From assembly GCA_016744615.1 (NCBI GenBank), contig JADGEA010000003.1, positions 1-50,075 on the forward strand: a DNA stretch of 50,075 bases, read 5' to 3'. Below, piece after piece: positions 1-8,137 of this stretch. Source of the DNA: Flavobacteriaceae bacterium. GTDB taxonomy: Bacteria; Bacteroidota; Bacteroidia; Flavobacteriales; Flavobacteriaceae. The notes below the pieces were generated by a model. That model made no database searches. It was not told the origin of the DNA and saw only the letters and a list, made by a program, of their open reading frames with translations. Within the stretch, counting starts at the first letter, position 1, and each line of letters begins with the position of its first letter. The translations under genes were made by a program, and so were the position numbers.

Positions 1-552
1 AATTTCATTGTTTGCCAACCATTCTGTGACCAAATTAACACCTTCTCCCGAAGCTCCCTGATTACCCATCTGAGTTGCAACTTTATGCTTTTCAGTAAGA
101 TTTGTTAAAAGTCGAGATTCATATACGGTATGCGTTAATGGTTTTTGTAAATAAACATGTTTACCCATTTCTATTGCCTGAGCAGCAACAATAGCATGTG
201 TATGATCGGCTGTAGCAATAACTACTCCATCTATGGATTCACCCATTTCTTCATACATTTTTCTGAAATCTTTGTATTTTTTTGCTTTTGGATAATGTTT
301 AAAAACTCTGTCTGCATATTTCCAGTCAACATCACAAAGCCCAATTATATTCTCAGACTCCATTTCTTTAAGGTTAGAAAAACCCATACCTCCAACACCA
401 ATTCCTACAATATTTAATTTATCACTTGGTGCCTTATGACCTAATCCTGCCACTGCAAATGAGGGTACAATACTAAATCCGGCTGTTGCCGCTAATGATT
501 TTGATACAAAACTTCTTCGCGACATGGAATTTTGTTTTTTGCTTTTACTCAT
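1..552 (-). CDS. Gfo/Idh/MocA family oxidoreductase, Tat-exported, 3' end outside the window
   Basis: Partial gene: 184 codons are present, from ATG at 552 to the window edge, with no stop. The N-terminus has a twin-arginine signal (SRRSFV, residues 11-16, then a hydrophobic stretch), so a periplasmic location is expected. A Rossmann dinucleotide-binding motif GIGVGG follows at residues 50-55. The usual EKP motif appears as QKPLTH at 136-141. These are the NAD(P)-binding features of the Gfo/Idh/MocA fold; the catalytic C-terminal half is not visible. An internal ATG at 525, directly before the RR motif, is an alternative start. It lies 47 bases downstream of the TIM-barrel gene on the same strand, probably in one operon. 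Role in sugar or keto-sugar redox chemistry is inferred from family and context. Confidence 0.9.
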   Translation of the reverse strand, partial: MSKSKKQNSMSRRSFVSKSLAATAGFSIVPSFAVAGLGHKAPSDKLNIVGIGVGGMGFSNLKEMESENIIGLCDVDWKYADRVFKHYPKAKKYKDFRKMYEEMGESIDGVVIATADHTHAIVAAQAIEMGKHVYLQKPLTHTVYESRLLTNLTEKHKVATQMGNQGASGEGVNLVTEWLANNEI

Positions 553-599
553 AATATTAAATTGATATTTATTAATTAAATTCTATATAAACGATCTGT

Positions 600-1553
600 T
601 TAAGATAACTGTTTCCCTACCTTAATTAAGAGATCTCTTGTTTGTTTGATTCCCTCTTCCTCAACAGAACTAACTCCTTCGAACTCAACACCTACAAAAC
701 CCTTATAACCAACCTCTTTCACCATTTTCATGATTCGGTAATAATCTATATTTTTTTCATTGCCTTCCTCATCGAAAAAATTCGATTTCGCACTTACCGC
801 TTTAGCATAAACTAACAACTGCTCCATTCCTTTATAGCGATCGTATTCATTAATACATTTGTCTTCTTTTCTCTCTATGCAAAAATTTCCAAAATCAGGT
901 AATGTTCCTATATTTTTATCACTTACCTGTGAAAAAACCTTTGTCATCCAATCTCCATCAGACGAGAAACCTCCATGGTTTTCAACAAGAATATTAATAT
1001 TAGATCCTTTAGCAAAATCAGACAATCTGTTTAAAGAATCAATACTTGTTTTCATCGCCTCTTGCTTATTTTTTCCGCCCCTTAGGTTTACTCTAATAGC
1101 ATGGCAGCCTAAAAAATGAGCAGCCTCCACCCATTTATAGTGATTCTCAATACCTTTTAGCCTAAGTTTATTATCTGTCTCTGCAAGATTCCCTTCCCCA
1201 TCTATCATGATCAACACATTTTTCACTCCTTCTAAAGCAGCCCTGGAATTCATTTCTTTTAAATAAGACATATTCTTTGCCTTATCTTTAAAAAAAATAT
1301 TTACATATTCCAATCCCTCAAAACCAAAACTTCTTGCTTTTGCAGCAAAATCTAAATTGGTAATCCTCTTTTCAAACAATGCATTATGAAGTGACCATTC
1401 AGCCAAAGAAAGTTTAAAAAATAATTTATTGGCTTCTATTAATTCTAAATCGTTTTTGGTTCTAGCCAAAATGTTATCGAACCCATAAAGGCCTATAGTT
1501 GAAAGTGCCAATCCAGATTTTGTAGTTTTTGAAATAAAATTTCTTCGATTCAT
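600..1553 (-). CDS. Sugar phosphate isomerase/epimerase-like TIM-barrel protein, Tat-exported
   Basis: A 317-residue protein of the xylose-isomerase-like TIM-barrel family (sugar phosphate isomerases/epimerases). I chose ATG 1553 because it places the twin-arginine motif NRRNFIS at the very N-terminus, followed by a hydrophobic stretch; an upstream in-frame ATG at 1598 would bury the signal. Barrel motifs with likely metal-binding acidic or histidine residues are VENHGG, PDFGNF and VGVEFEG near the C-terminus. Known members isomerise or epimerise sugars and keto-sugars. The export signal and the neighbouring oxidoreductase suggest it acts on a periplasmic sugar intermediate. It is the first gene of a minus-strand pair and is transcribed away from the GMC operon. 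The precise substrate cannot be read from sequence. Confidence 0.88.
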   Translation of the reverse strand: MNRRNFISKTTKSGLALSTIGLYGFDNILARTKNDLELIEANKLFFKLSLAEWSLHNALFEKRITNLDFAAKARSFGFEGLEYVNIFFKDKAKNMSYLKEMNSRAALEGVKNVLIMIDGEGNLAETDNKLRLKGIENHYKWVEAAHFLGCHAIRVNLRGGKNKQEAMKTSIDSLNRLSDFAKGSNINILVENHGGFSSDGDWMTKVFSQVSDKNIGTLPDFGNFCIERKEDKCINEYDRYKGMEQLLVYAKAVSAKSNFFDEEGNEKNIDYYRIMKMVKEVGYKGFVGVEFEGVSSVEEEGIKQTRDLLIKVGKQLS

Positions 1554-1692
1554 ACTTTTAAGTTTTTCTAAATTAGTTTTGTAAAAATAGTAAATCATAC
1601 AATTAAATTAGTTTTTTTTTAATTAAATTCTGTAGCAGATAAACTATTTTGACCTATTTAATTAAAAAAAGATTAATAAATCATTTTAATAC

Positions 1693-1718
1693 TACGATTT
1701 CTTGAGCCGTACGATTTC
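1693..1718. repeat. 9-bp direct repeat TACGATTTC upstream of the GMC operon
   Basis: TACGATTTC occurs at 1693-1701 and again at 1710-1718, 17 bases apart, overlapping and following the proposed -33 TTG. The position suggests a regulator site, but this is inference from spacing alone. Confidence 0.4.
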
Positions 1719-1733
1719 AATTTCTTACTTTTG
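1702..1733 (+). promoter_or_regulatory. Predicted flavobacterial sigma-A promoter for the GMC dehydrogenase operon
   Basis: TTG at 1702-1704 and TACTTTTG at 1726-1733 match the Bacteroidota -33 TTG / -7 TAnnTTTG consensus with a 21-base spacer. The GMC start codon is 46 bases downstream of the -7 box. Confidence 0.55.
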
Positions 1734-1778
1734 GAATGAATTATCAAACACTTTACTTAAAATTTATTGTTTTTTTAT

Positions 1779-3488
1779 ATGAGTAATAAAAATATTTATG
1801 ATGCAATTGTAATCGGAACAGGAATAACTGGCGGATGGGCAGCAAAAGAACTTTGTGAAAAAGGTTTAAAAACGCTGGTGTTAGAAAGAGGAAGAATGGT
1901 AAAACATGTTGTTGATTATCCAACCATGTACAAAGATCCTTGGGATTTTAAATTTAAAGGAAAACAAACCAGAAAAGAAGTATCCCGACAAAAAAAACAA
2001 GCCAGAACGGGTTATGTTACTAATAAAGAATCCAGTCACTTTTTTGTTGACGATATCAAACATCCATATAATGAGATCAAACGATTTGATTGGATCAGAG
2101 GTTATCAGGTTGGTGGAAGATCTATTACCTGGGGAAGACAAAGTTACCGACTGGGTGATTTGGATTTTGAAGCTAATAAAAAAGATAATATTGCTATTGA
2201 CTGGCCAATACGATACAAAGATATTGCTCATTGGTACGATCATGTTGAAAAATTTATTGGAGTAAGCGGAGAACCATTGGGATTGCCTCACTTACCTGAT
2301 GGAATTTTTGAGCCACCTATGCAAATGAATTGTGTAGAAAAACATTTTAAACACAAATTGTCTGAAAATTATGACGATAGGGTGATTACCATGGGGAGAA
2401 CTGCTCATTTAACCAAAGGAGAAGGGTTTAAAGGCAGGAGTAAATGTCAATTCAGAGATCGATGTATGCGTGGTTGTCCTTACGGAGGATATTTTAGTAG
2501 TCTTTCTTCTACTTTACCCGCAGCAGAACAAACCGGCAATATGACATTGAGACCAAATTCTATTGTAAGCGAAATTGTATATGATGAAAAGACAGAAAAA
2601 GCAAGTGGGGTAAAAGTAATAGATGCCTTAACAAAAGAAGAGTTGTTTTTTGAATCGCCTATTATATTTTGTTGCGCTTCTACCGTTGCTTCTACAGCCA
2701 TATTACTACATTCTAAATCAAAACGTTTTCCAAATGGCTTAGGTAATGATAGCGGAGAGTTGGGTCATAATTTAATGGATCATCATTTGGGTGCAGGTGC
2801 TTCAGGAGAAATTAAAAATTTTGATGATACGTATTATAAAGGAAGAAGACCAACAGGAATTTATATCCCTAGATTTCGAAATTTAGAAGATAAGGAAAGT
2901 ACCAAAAAGAAATTTTTAAGAGGTTATGGTTATCAGGGAGGTGCCGGGCGCTGGGGAGGAATTCCAAACCATATTGAAGATCTGGGTTATGGTGCAGACT
3001 ATAAGGAAGGATTATTAAAACCAGAGAAATGGAAAATGGGACTAGGAGGATTTGGTGAATGTTTACCAGATCATGAAAATAAAATGACCTTAGATTATGC
3101 TAAACTTGATGAGTGGGGATTGCCAACTGTCACCTTTGATGCCGAATGGAAGGCAAATGAGTTGGAAATGCGCAAGGATATGAAACAACAGGCAGCTGAA
3201 ATGTTAGAAAAAGCGGGGTTTAAAAATATCAAAACTTTTGATAATTTAGCTGCTCCAGGAATAGCCATTCATGAAATGGGTACAGCTCGTATGGGACGAA
3301 ATCCAAAAACTTCCGTTTTAAATAAACACAATCAAATTCATACTGTTCCTAATGTTTATGTAACTGATGGCTCATGTATGACCTCATCTGCCTGCCAAAA
3401 TCCATCATTGACCTATATGGCTTTAACAGCAAGAGCTGTAGGCCATGCCGTTGAACAGTTTAATAAAAAAACCATTCAAAATGGATAG
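1779..3488 (+). CDS. GMC family oxidoreductase, FAD-dependent sugar dehydrogenase large subunit
   Basis: A flavoprotein of 569 residues. The FAD-binding GTGITG motif lies at residues 13-18, and the C-terminal GMC signature has His498 (HEMGTARMG) and Asn541 (CQNPSLT), the positions of the catalytic His/Asn pair in the family. Cys223, Cys229 and Cys233 (C-x5-C-x3-C) lie where related FAD sugar dehydrogenases carry a small iron-sulfur cluster, though the spacing here is my own reading. It has no export signal, but the gene overlaps that of a Tat-bearing small subunit by 8 bases. Related two-subunit enzymes are exported as a folded complex and include gluconate 2-dehydrogenase and glucose/glycoside 3-dehydrogenase. 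ATG 1779 was preferred over an in-frame TTG at 1767. Given the DUF1080 and ThuA neighbours, C3 oxidation of a sugar is the best guess. Confidence 0.92.
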   Translation: MSNKNIYDAIVIGTGITGGWAAKELCEKGLKTLVLERGRMVKHVVDYPTMYKDPWDFKFKGKQTRKEVSRQKKQARTGYVTNKESSHFFVDDIKHPYNEIKRFDWIRGYQVGGRSITWGRQSYRLGDLDFEANKKDNIAIDWPIRYKDIAHWYDHVEKFIGVSGEPLGLPHLPDGIFEPPMQMNCVEKHFKHKLSENYDDRVITMGRTAHLTKGEGFKGRSKCQFRDRCMRGCPYGGYFSSLSSTLPAAEQTGNMTLRPNSIVSEIVYDEKTEKASGVKVIDALTKEELFFESPIIFCCASTVASTAILLHSKSKRFPNGLGNDSGELGHNLMDHHLGAGASGEIKNFDDTYYKGRRPTGIYIPRFRNLEDKESTKKKFLRGYGYQGGAGRWGGIPNHIEDLGYGADYKEGLLKPEKWKMGLGGFGECLPDHENKMTLDYAKLDEWGLPTVTFDAEWKANELEMRKDMKQQAAEMLEKAGFKNIKTFDNLAAPGIAIHEMGTARMGRNPKTSVLNKHNQIHTVPNVYVTDGSCMTSSACQNPSLTYMALTARAVGHAVEQFNKKTIQNG

Positions 3489-4056
3489 AAGAAAAGCCTT
3501 AAAAGGAATAGGATTATCATTAGGCTTTATGGTTGCAACACCAACGGTACTAAGTATTTTGCAGAGCTGTCAAAAAGATGCAGAAATCAAATGGAAACCA
3601 TTATTCTTTTCCAAAGAAGAAAGTATAGTAATTCAAAATTTGACAGATCTTATTTTACCTTCTACAAAAAGTTCACCAGGTGCAATTGATGTGGATATCC
3701 CGAAATTCCTGGATATTTATTTTAAAGATGTGGAAAGTGAAATCAAACAAAACTTTATGAAAAAAGGGTTGCAAACGATTCTTAAAAATTTAGGAGGCTC
3801 TTTGACCGGTATCACTACAGCTGATTATGATAAATTACTAAGTAGCTTTTTACGGCCTTCAGAAAAAAGAAAGAGCAATAAAGAGGATAAACTTATTTAT
3901 GGAACATTAGTCAAATTAAGAGAATTAACGGTATGGACATATCTTAAAAGTGAAAAAATTGGAAAAGAATTTTTAGCTTATGACCCTGTTCCTGGAGTTC
4001 AAATAGGATGTATCTCTGTAGAAGAAGCAACAGGAGGTAAAAGATGGTCCTTATAA
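3481..4056 (+). CDS. Gluconate 2-dehydrogenase subunit 3 family protein, Tat signal small subunit
   Basis: A 191-residue protein starting at ATG 3481, inside the last codons of the GMC gene (8-base overlap, consistent with translational coupling). The N-terminus DRRKALKG followed by a hydrophobic stretch is a Tat-type signal. A Cys in LQSCQ could be a lipobox or cleavage-region residue. The body and the ending (GCISVEEATGGKRWSL) match the subunit 3 family that partners GMC dehydrogenases and carries them across the inner membrane. No redox-cofactor motif is visible. It probably stabilises and exports the flavoprotein. The electron acceptor, often a c-type cytochrome, is not encoded next to it. 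Confidence 0.88.
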   Translation: MDRRKALKGIGLSLGFMVATPTVLSILQSCQKDAEIKWKPLFFSKEESIVIQNLTDLILPSTKSSPGAIDVDIPKFLDIYFKDVESEIKQNFMKKGLQTILKNLGGSLTGITTADYDKLLSSFLRPSEKRKSNKEDKLIYGTLVKLRELTVWTYLKSEKIGKEFLAYDPVPGVQIGCISVEEATGGKRWSL

Positions 4057-4084
4057 AATAAATTATCAATGATAAGAATTATAA

Positions 4085-4246
4085 AACTTCTTATTAGGTG
4101 GTAAACGTGGTAAAGACCACTCCATTGCCTGCTATCAGGTATTTGAGAATAATAAGATATTTTATACAACCATGGGGAGCTTTCAAGATGATACCTATTT
4201 AAAGCATCTGTTAGGAGGATTTTTCTACGTTCTTGATGAAAATTAA
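4085..4246 (+). pseudogene. C-terminal remnant of a ThuA-domain gene
   Basis: Between two intact genes, one frame reads about 53 codons without a start: GKDHSIACYQVF, then NKIFYTTMGSFQ, then YLKHLLGGFFYVLDEN and a stop at 4244-4246. It closes with an in-frame TAA upstream at 4082-4084. This aligns by eye with the end of the intact ThuA protein encoded at 7396-8130 (HPIAWFHEY, KVFYTGLGH, FLKHILGGINYAI). The usual AW and GH residues are changed to AC and GS, which fits decay. I read it as the tail of a second thuA gene whose front was deleted. It is not a continuation of the preceding gene, which ends in a normal family C-terminus. Confidence 0.7.
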
Positions 4247-4263
4247 CCAATAAAAATATAATT

Positions 4264-5070
4264 ATGAAACAAATTTTTTACCCTTTTATTTTTATCATGT
4301 TAAGCTTTTTTATTTTTTTCAGTTATAAAAATAAAACAAATGTTCCACCAGATTCTAAAAACAAATGGATACAATTGTTCAATGGTAAAAATTTAGACAA
4401 CTGGGTTGTTAAAATTAAAGGTCATCCTTTAGGTGATAATTATAAAAACACTTTTCGTGTGGTAAATGGTGTAATGCAAGTAAATTATGATGAATATAAT
4501 GGAATTTTTAATGCATCGTATGGACATATATTTTATAAAAAAGAGTTTTCTAATTATAGAATGAAGTTACAATATAGATTTACCGGAAAACAAATAAAAG
4601 ATGGAGCAGGATGGGCAAAAAGAAATAGTGGCGTTATGGTTCATTGCCAAGCCCCTGAAAGTATGGAATTAGAGCAGAATTTTCCGGTATCTATTGAAGT
4701 GCAATTATTAGGAGGATTGAATGATGGTGAACGACCTACAGGTAATTTATGTACTCCAGGTACGCATATTGTAATGAATGGTAAATTACAAAAAAATCAC
4801 TGTTTTAACTCCAGTTCAAAAACCTTTAACGGAGACCAATGGGTGAGTTTGGAAATATTGGTCAGGAATGACTCTATTATTTCTCATATGATCAATGGAG
4901 AAACCGTTTTAACCTATGGCAAGCCCCAAATTGGAGGTTCGGTTGAAAATGTAGATCCAAAAGTATGGAAATCCAAAGAAGGAAAACCTTTAAAAAAAGG
5001 TTATATTTCGCTTCAAAGTGAAAGTCACCCCGTTGAATTCAAAAATATAGAAATATTAGAATTGAATTGA
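4264..5070 (+). CDS. DUF1080 (3-keto-disaccharide hydrolase type) exported protein
   Basis: A 268-residue protein with an N-terminal hydrophobic signal segment (residues about 5-22) and one DUF1080 domain from about residue 32 to the end. The hallmark beginning is WIQLFNGKNLDNWVV, followed by RNSGVMVHCQAPE and a C-terminal YISLQSESHPVEFKNIEI. The fold is concanavalin-like. Characterised relatives cleave 3-keto-glycosides or 3-keto-disaccharides by an elimination/hydration type mechanism. In this operon it would act on the product of the GMC dehydrogenase or of a Gfo/Idh/MocA enzyme. It is the first gene of a tight plus-strand series; gaps to the following genes are 22, 18, 2 and 7 bases. Confidence 0.9.
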   Translation: MKQIFYPFIFIMLSFFIFFSYKNKTNVPPDSKNKWIQLFNGKNLDNWVVKIKGHPLGDNYKNTFRVVNGVMQVNYDEYNGIFNASYGHIFYKKEFSNYRMKLQYRFTGKQIKDGAGWAKRNSGVMVHCQAPESMELEQNFPVSIEVQLLGGLNDGERPTGNLCTPGTHIVMNGKLQKNHCFNSSSKTFNGDQWVSLEILVRNDSIISHMINGETVLTYGKPQIGGSVENVDPKVWKSKEGKPLKKGYISLQSESHPVEFKNIEILELN

Positions 5071-5092
5071 TTGATTCACAATATATAAACGC

Positions 5093-6058
5093 ATGAAATT
5101 AAAAAAATATTTAAAACTAATTGCCTTTAACGGAATTTTAATTCCGTTTTCAGTATTGAATGCTCAGAATTTTAAAAATTATAAGCAAGATGTTAAAGGT
5201 GAAGAAATATCCATTGAATTAGTAGCAGTTGAGGGAAGGGTTTTTTTGATGGGAACAAAAAATGCTTCACGTGATGCTGATGAAAAACCTGCTCATCAAG
5301 TGGAAGTAGATGGGTTTTGGATGGGAAAATATGAGATTACCTGGAAACAATACGATACTTTTGTGTATGATCAATTAAATGACGGGCAATTTGAAGACTC
5401 TTCAAAATTAAAAAAAATGGGTATAGATGGGGTAACTGGAGCAACTGCTCCTTATACTGATATGAGTTTTGGTATGGGCAAAGGATCTTTCCCGGCTGTA
5501 AATATGACCCAATATGCAGCACTTATGTTTTGCAAATGGTTAACTGCAAAAACAGGTGTTTTCTATCGATTACCCACAGAGGCTGAATGGGAATATGTTT
5601 GTAAAAAAGGAAAAACAGATGAAGTAAGTAATCTTAAGGAACATGCTTGGTATGAAGATAATTCTGACGAAACTTATCATAAAACTGGATCAAAAAAACC
5701 AAATTCTCTTGGGATTTATGATATGTTAGGTAATGTTTCAGAATGGGTTTTGGATCAATACAGCTCTACTTATTATACTAGTTCTCCAAAAAAGAACCCA
5801 TGGAATATCCCTACAAAACTTTATCCACTTACTATACGAGGAGGATCTTGGACAGATACAGCTGATAAGATCTGCTGTACCAACAGAGGTTTCTCAAAAA
5901 TAAACTGGAAACAAAGAGATCCGCAAATACCTAAAAGTAATTGGTGGTTTACCGATGCAGAATTTGTTGGATTTAGGATTGTACGCCCAAAAGTACAACC
6001 AACTGGCAATGAAATTGAAAAATACTGGTTGGAAGCTATAGAAGATTTTGGCAATTAA
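5093..6058 (+). CDS. SUMF1/FGE-fold exported protein, lacking canonical copper cysteines
   Basis: A 321-residue protein with a signal peptide (first ~24 residues) and a formylglycine-generating-enzyme (SUMF1) fold: MGKYEITWKQY, RLPTEAEWEYVCK, MLGNVSEWVLDQY and IRGGSW in order. True FGEs carry two Cys just after GGS (SxLCxxSYC) that bind copper and drive catalysis. Here RGGSW (249-253) is followed by TDTADKICC with the Cys pair displaced to 261-262. It is therefore unlikely to be a sulfatase activator, and no sulfatase gene is nearby. Bacteroidota have many non-catalytic FGE-fold proteins with binding or structural roles. Its position inside the keto-sugar operon suggests a pathway-specific function that I cannot define. 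Confidence 0.88.
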   Translation: MKLKKYLKLIAFNGILIPFSVLNAQNFKNYKQDVKGEEISIELVAVEGRVFLMGTKNASRDADEKPAHQVEVDGFWMGKYEITWKQYDTFVYDQLNDGQFEDSSKLKKMGIDGVTGATAPYTDMSFGMGKGSFPAVNMTQYAALMFCKWLTAKTGVFYRLPTEAEWEYVCKKGKTDEVSNLKEHAWYEDNSDETYHKTGSKKPNSLGIYDMLGNVSEWVLDQYSSTYYTSSPKKNPWNIPTKLYPLTIRGGSWTDTADKICCTNRGFSKINWKQRDPQIPKSNWWFTDAEFVGFRIVRPKVQPTGNEIEKYWLEAIEDFGN

Positions 6059-6076
6059 TTATAAAAATTTAATTAT

Positions 6077-7393
6077 ATGAAAAACTTATCGAGACGCAAA
6101 TTTGTAAAAGGCTCTGCTTTGGCTACCGGTGGAATATTCTTGACTCCTTCAATACTAACATCACAATCCATGTTCAAAAAGGAAAAAGTTTTAAAACTTG
6201 CAGTTGTTGGTTGTGGAGGAAGAGGAACCGGAGCAGTTAGCCAGGCTCTTAAAGCAGATGAAAATGTAAAATTGGTTGCAATGGCAGATGCGTTTAAAGA
6301 TCGTCTGGATGATTCTTATACAAACTTATCCAAGATGTTTCAATCTGATAAGATAAATGTAAAAAAATCTAAAAAATTTGTTGGATTTGGCTCTTACAAA
6401 AAAGCCATTGATGAAGCTGATGTGGTGATCTTAACTACTCCTCCAGGTTTCAGACCTCAACATTTTGAATATGCTGTGGCACAGGGAAAGCATGTATTTA
6501 TGGAAAAGCCAGTTGCTACAGATGTTGCTGGTATTAAAAAAGTACTAGCTTCAGCAAAGATCGCGAAAGAAAAAAAACTAAATGTAGTTGTTGGTTTACA
6601 AAGGCATTACCAAACAAGTTACAGAGAAGCTTATAAACGTATAAAGGATGGAGCTATTGGAAATATTGTTTCTGGTCAGGTGTATTGGAATGGTGGTGGA
6701 GTTTGGGTAAGACCAAGACAGGAAAACTGGACTGAAATGGAATATCAAATGAGAAACTGGTATTACTTCAACTGGCTTTGTGGAGATCATATTTTAGAAC
6801 AACACATTCATAATATTGATGTTGCCAACTGGTTTATTGGAGAATATCCTGTTAAAGCACAAGGAATGGGAGGAAGAGAAGTACGAAACGGTAAAGATCA
6901 TGGTGAAATATTTGATCACCATTTTGTGGAATTTGAATACCCAAGTGGGGCTATTATTTCGAGTCAATGTCGTCATCAACAGGGGTGTTTAAATCGGGTT
7001 TCCGAAACTTTTCAAGGCACAACAGGAACTGTAAACACCAATGGTGGTAGTATTGCCAGAATTAAATCTTATTCCGGAGAAAAAATATACTCCCACAATA
7101 AGTCTGAAGATAAAAACCCTTATCAAATTGAACACAATAAGCTATTTGCATCAATTAGAAGTGGAGGCTTGATCAGTGATGGTGAAATGGGAGCTAAAAG
7201 CACCATGTCGGCTATTTTGGGAAGAATGGCTACCTATTCTGGCAAACAGATAACTTGGGAGGATGCAATGAATTCTAATCATGAATTAGTCCCTAATGAA
7301 GATTTACTCAACTGGAAATCTGTCCCTCCGGTAGTTCCAGATGCATCAGGTAATTATCCAATACCTGTTCCAGGTGTTACTTTACCATTTTAA
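6077..7393 (+). CDS. Gfo/Idh/MocA family oxidoreductase, Tat-exported
   Basis: A 438-residue protein with a twin-arginine signal (SRRKFV, residues 5-10), a Rossmann GCGGRG motif at 45-50 and the EKP motif at 143-145. The catalytic-domain signature is GDHILEQHIHNID, whose His and Asp residues are typical of the family's active site. The cofactor is expected to be a tightly bound NAD(H), loaded before Tat export because the family folds around it. Relatives in Bacteroidota interconvert glycosides and 3-keto-glycosides with recycling of the bound nicotinamide. It sits 18 bases after the FGE-fold gene and 2 bases before thuA, so co-expression is very likely. Direction of reaction and substrate are unknown. 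Confidence 0.92.
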   Translation: MKNLSRRKFVKGSALATGGIFLTPSILTSQSMFKKEKVLKLAVVGCGGRGTGAVSQALKADENVKLVAMADAFKDRLDDSYTNLSKMFQSDKINVKKSKKFVGFGSYKKAIDEADVVILTTPPGFRPQHFEYAVAQGKHVFMEKPVATDVAGIKKVLASAKIAKEKKLNVVVGLQRHYQTSYREAYKRIKDGAIGNIVSGQVYWNGGGVWVRPRQENWTEMEYQMRNWYYFNWLCGDHILEQHIHNIDVANWFIGEYPVKAQGMGGREVRNGKDHGEIFDHHFVEFEYPSGAIISSQCRHQQGCLNRVSETFQGTTGTVNTNGGSIARIKSYSGEKIYSHNKSEDKNPYQIEHNKLFASIRSGGLISDGEMGAKSTMSAILGRMATYSGKQITWEDAMNSNHELVPNEDLLNWKSVPPVVPDASGNYPIPVPGVTLPF

Positions 7394-7395
7394 TT

Positions 7396-8130
7396 ATGAA
7401 ACAGTATCTTCAATTTTTTAGATTTAGCTGGGTCATAGCAATATTTGTGATTTTTAATGTTACGGCACAAAAAACTGAAAGCGTAATGGTTTTTTCCAAA
7501 ACGGAAGGTTTTAGACATGACTGTATTGAGATAGGAATCAAAAGCATCCAATTATTAGGAAAAGAAAATGGTTTTAAAGTGGATGCTACCGAAGATTCCA
7601 ATGTGCTGATCTCTCGTTTAAAAAAATATGATGTCATTATTTTTTTAAACACTACAGGTGATATTTTAACCGATTCTCAACAAGAGAAATTTGAAAATTA
7701 TATTAAAAAAGGTGGAGGATTTGTTGGAATTCATTCTGCAACAGACACCGAATATGATTGGCCTTGGTATGGTAAATTAGTTGGTGCTTATTTTTTAAAT
7801 CATCCTAAACAACAACAGGCAAGTATTAAAGTGGTCAACACAGAACACTTATCGACTTCTTTCTTAGGATTGAAATGGAGTAAGTTTGATGAATGGTATA
7901 ATTACAAGGATATCAATACTGACATTAATATTTTGATGAAACTTGATGAAAAATCCTATGAAGGTGGTAAAAATGGAGATAATCATCCTATTGCCTGGTT
8001 TCATGAATATGATGGAGGTAAAGTTTTTTATACGGGACTTGGCCATACAAAAGAAAGTTACCAAGACGAAAAGTTCTTAAAACATATTTTAGGTGGTATT
8101 AATTATGCCATTGGAAATTCTAAAAAATAA
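7396..8130 (+). CDS. ThuA domain-containing exported protein
   Basis: A 244-residue protein with an N-terminal signal segment (to about residue 25) and a ThuA domain, a glutamine-amidotransferase-like fold. Visible motifs are FSKTEGFRHDCIE near the start, GGGFVGIHSATDTEYDW in the middle and HPIAWFHEY...KVFYTGLGH at the end. ThuA proteins occur in trehalose/3-keto-sugar utilisation clusters, but their biochemical role is less settled than that of their neighbours. It starts two bases after the Gfo/Idh/MocA stop and is followed after 7 bases by the isomerase gene. A degraded second copy of its C-terminus lies upstream at 4085-4246. Confidence 0.9.
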   Translation: MKQYLQFFRFSWVIAIFVIFNVTAQKTESVMVFSKTEGFRHDCIEIGIKSIQLLGKENGFKVDATEDSNVLISRLKKYDVIIFLNTTGDILTDSQQEKFENYIKKGGGFVGIHSATDTEYDWPWYGKLVGAYFLNHPKQQQASIKVVNTEHLSTSFLGLKWSKFDEWYNYKDINTDINILMKLDEKSYEGGKNGDNHPIAWFHEYDGGKVFYTGLGHTKESYQDEKFLKHILGGINYAIGNSKK

Positions 8131-8137
8131 TTAAAAA

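Noticed and set aside
157..417. Plus-strand open frame of 86 codons
   Set aside because: It is antisense to a clearly coding Gfo/Idh/MocA gene and has no recognisable protein features.
1881..2291. Minus-strand open frame of 136 codons inside the GMC gene
   Set aside because: Shadow frame of a strongly conserved gene; composition is not protein-like.
4057..4246. Frameshifted extension of the GMC small subunit
   Set aside because: The small subunit already ends with its family's normal C-terminus, and the downstream frame matches ThuA instead.
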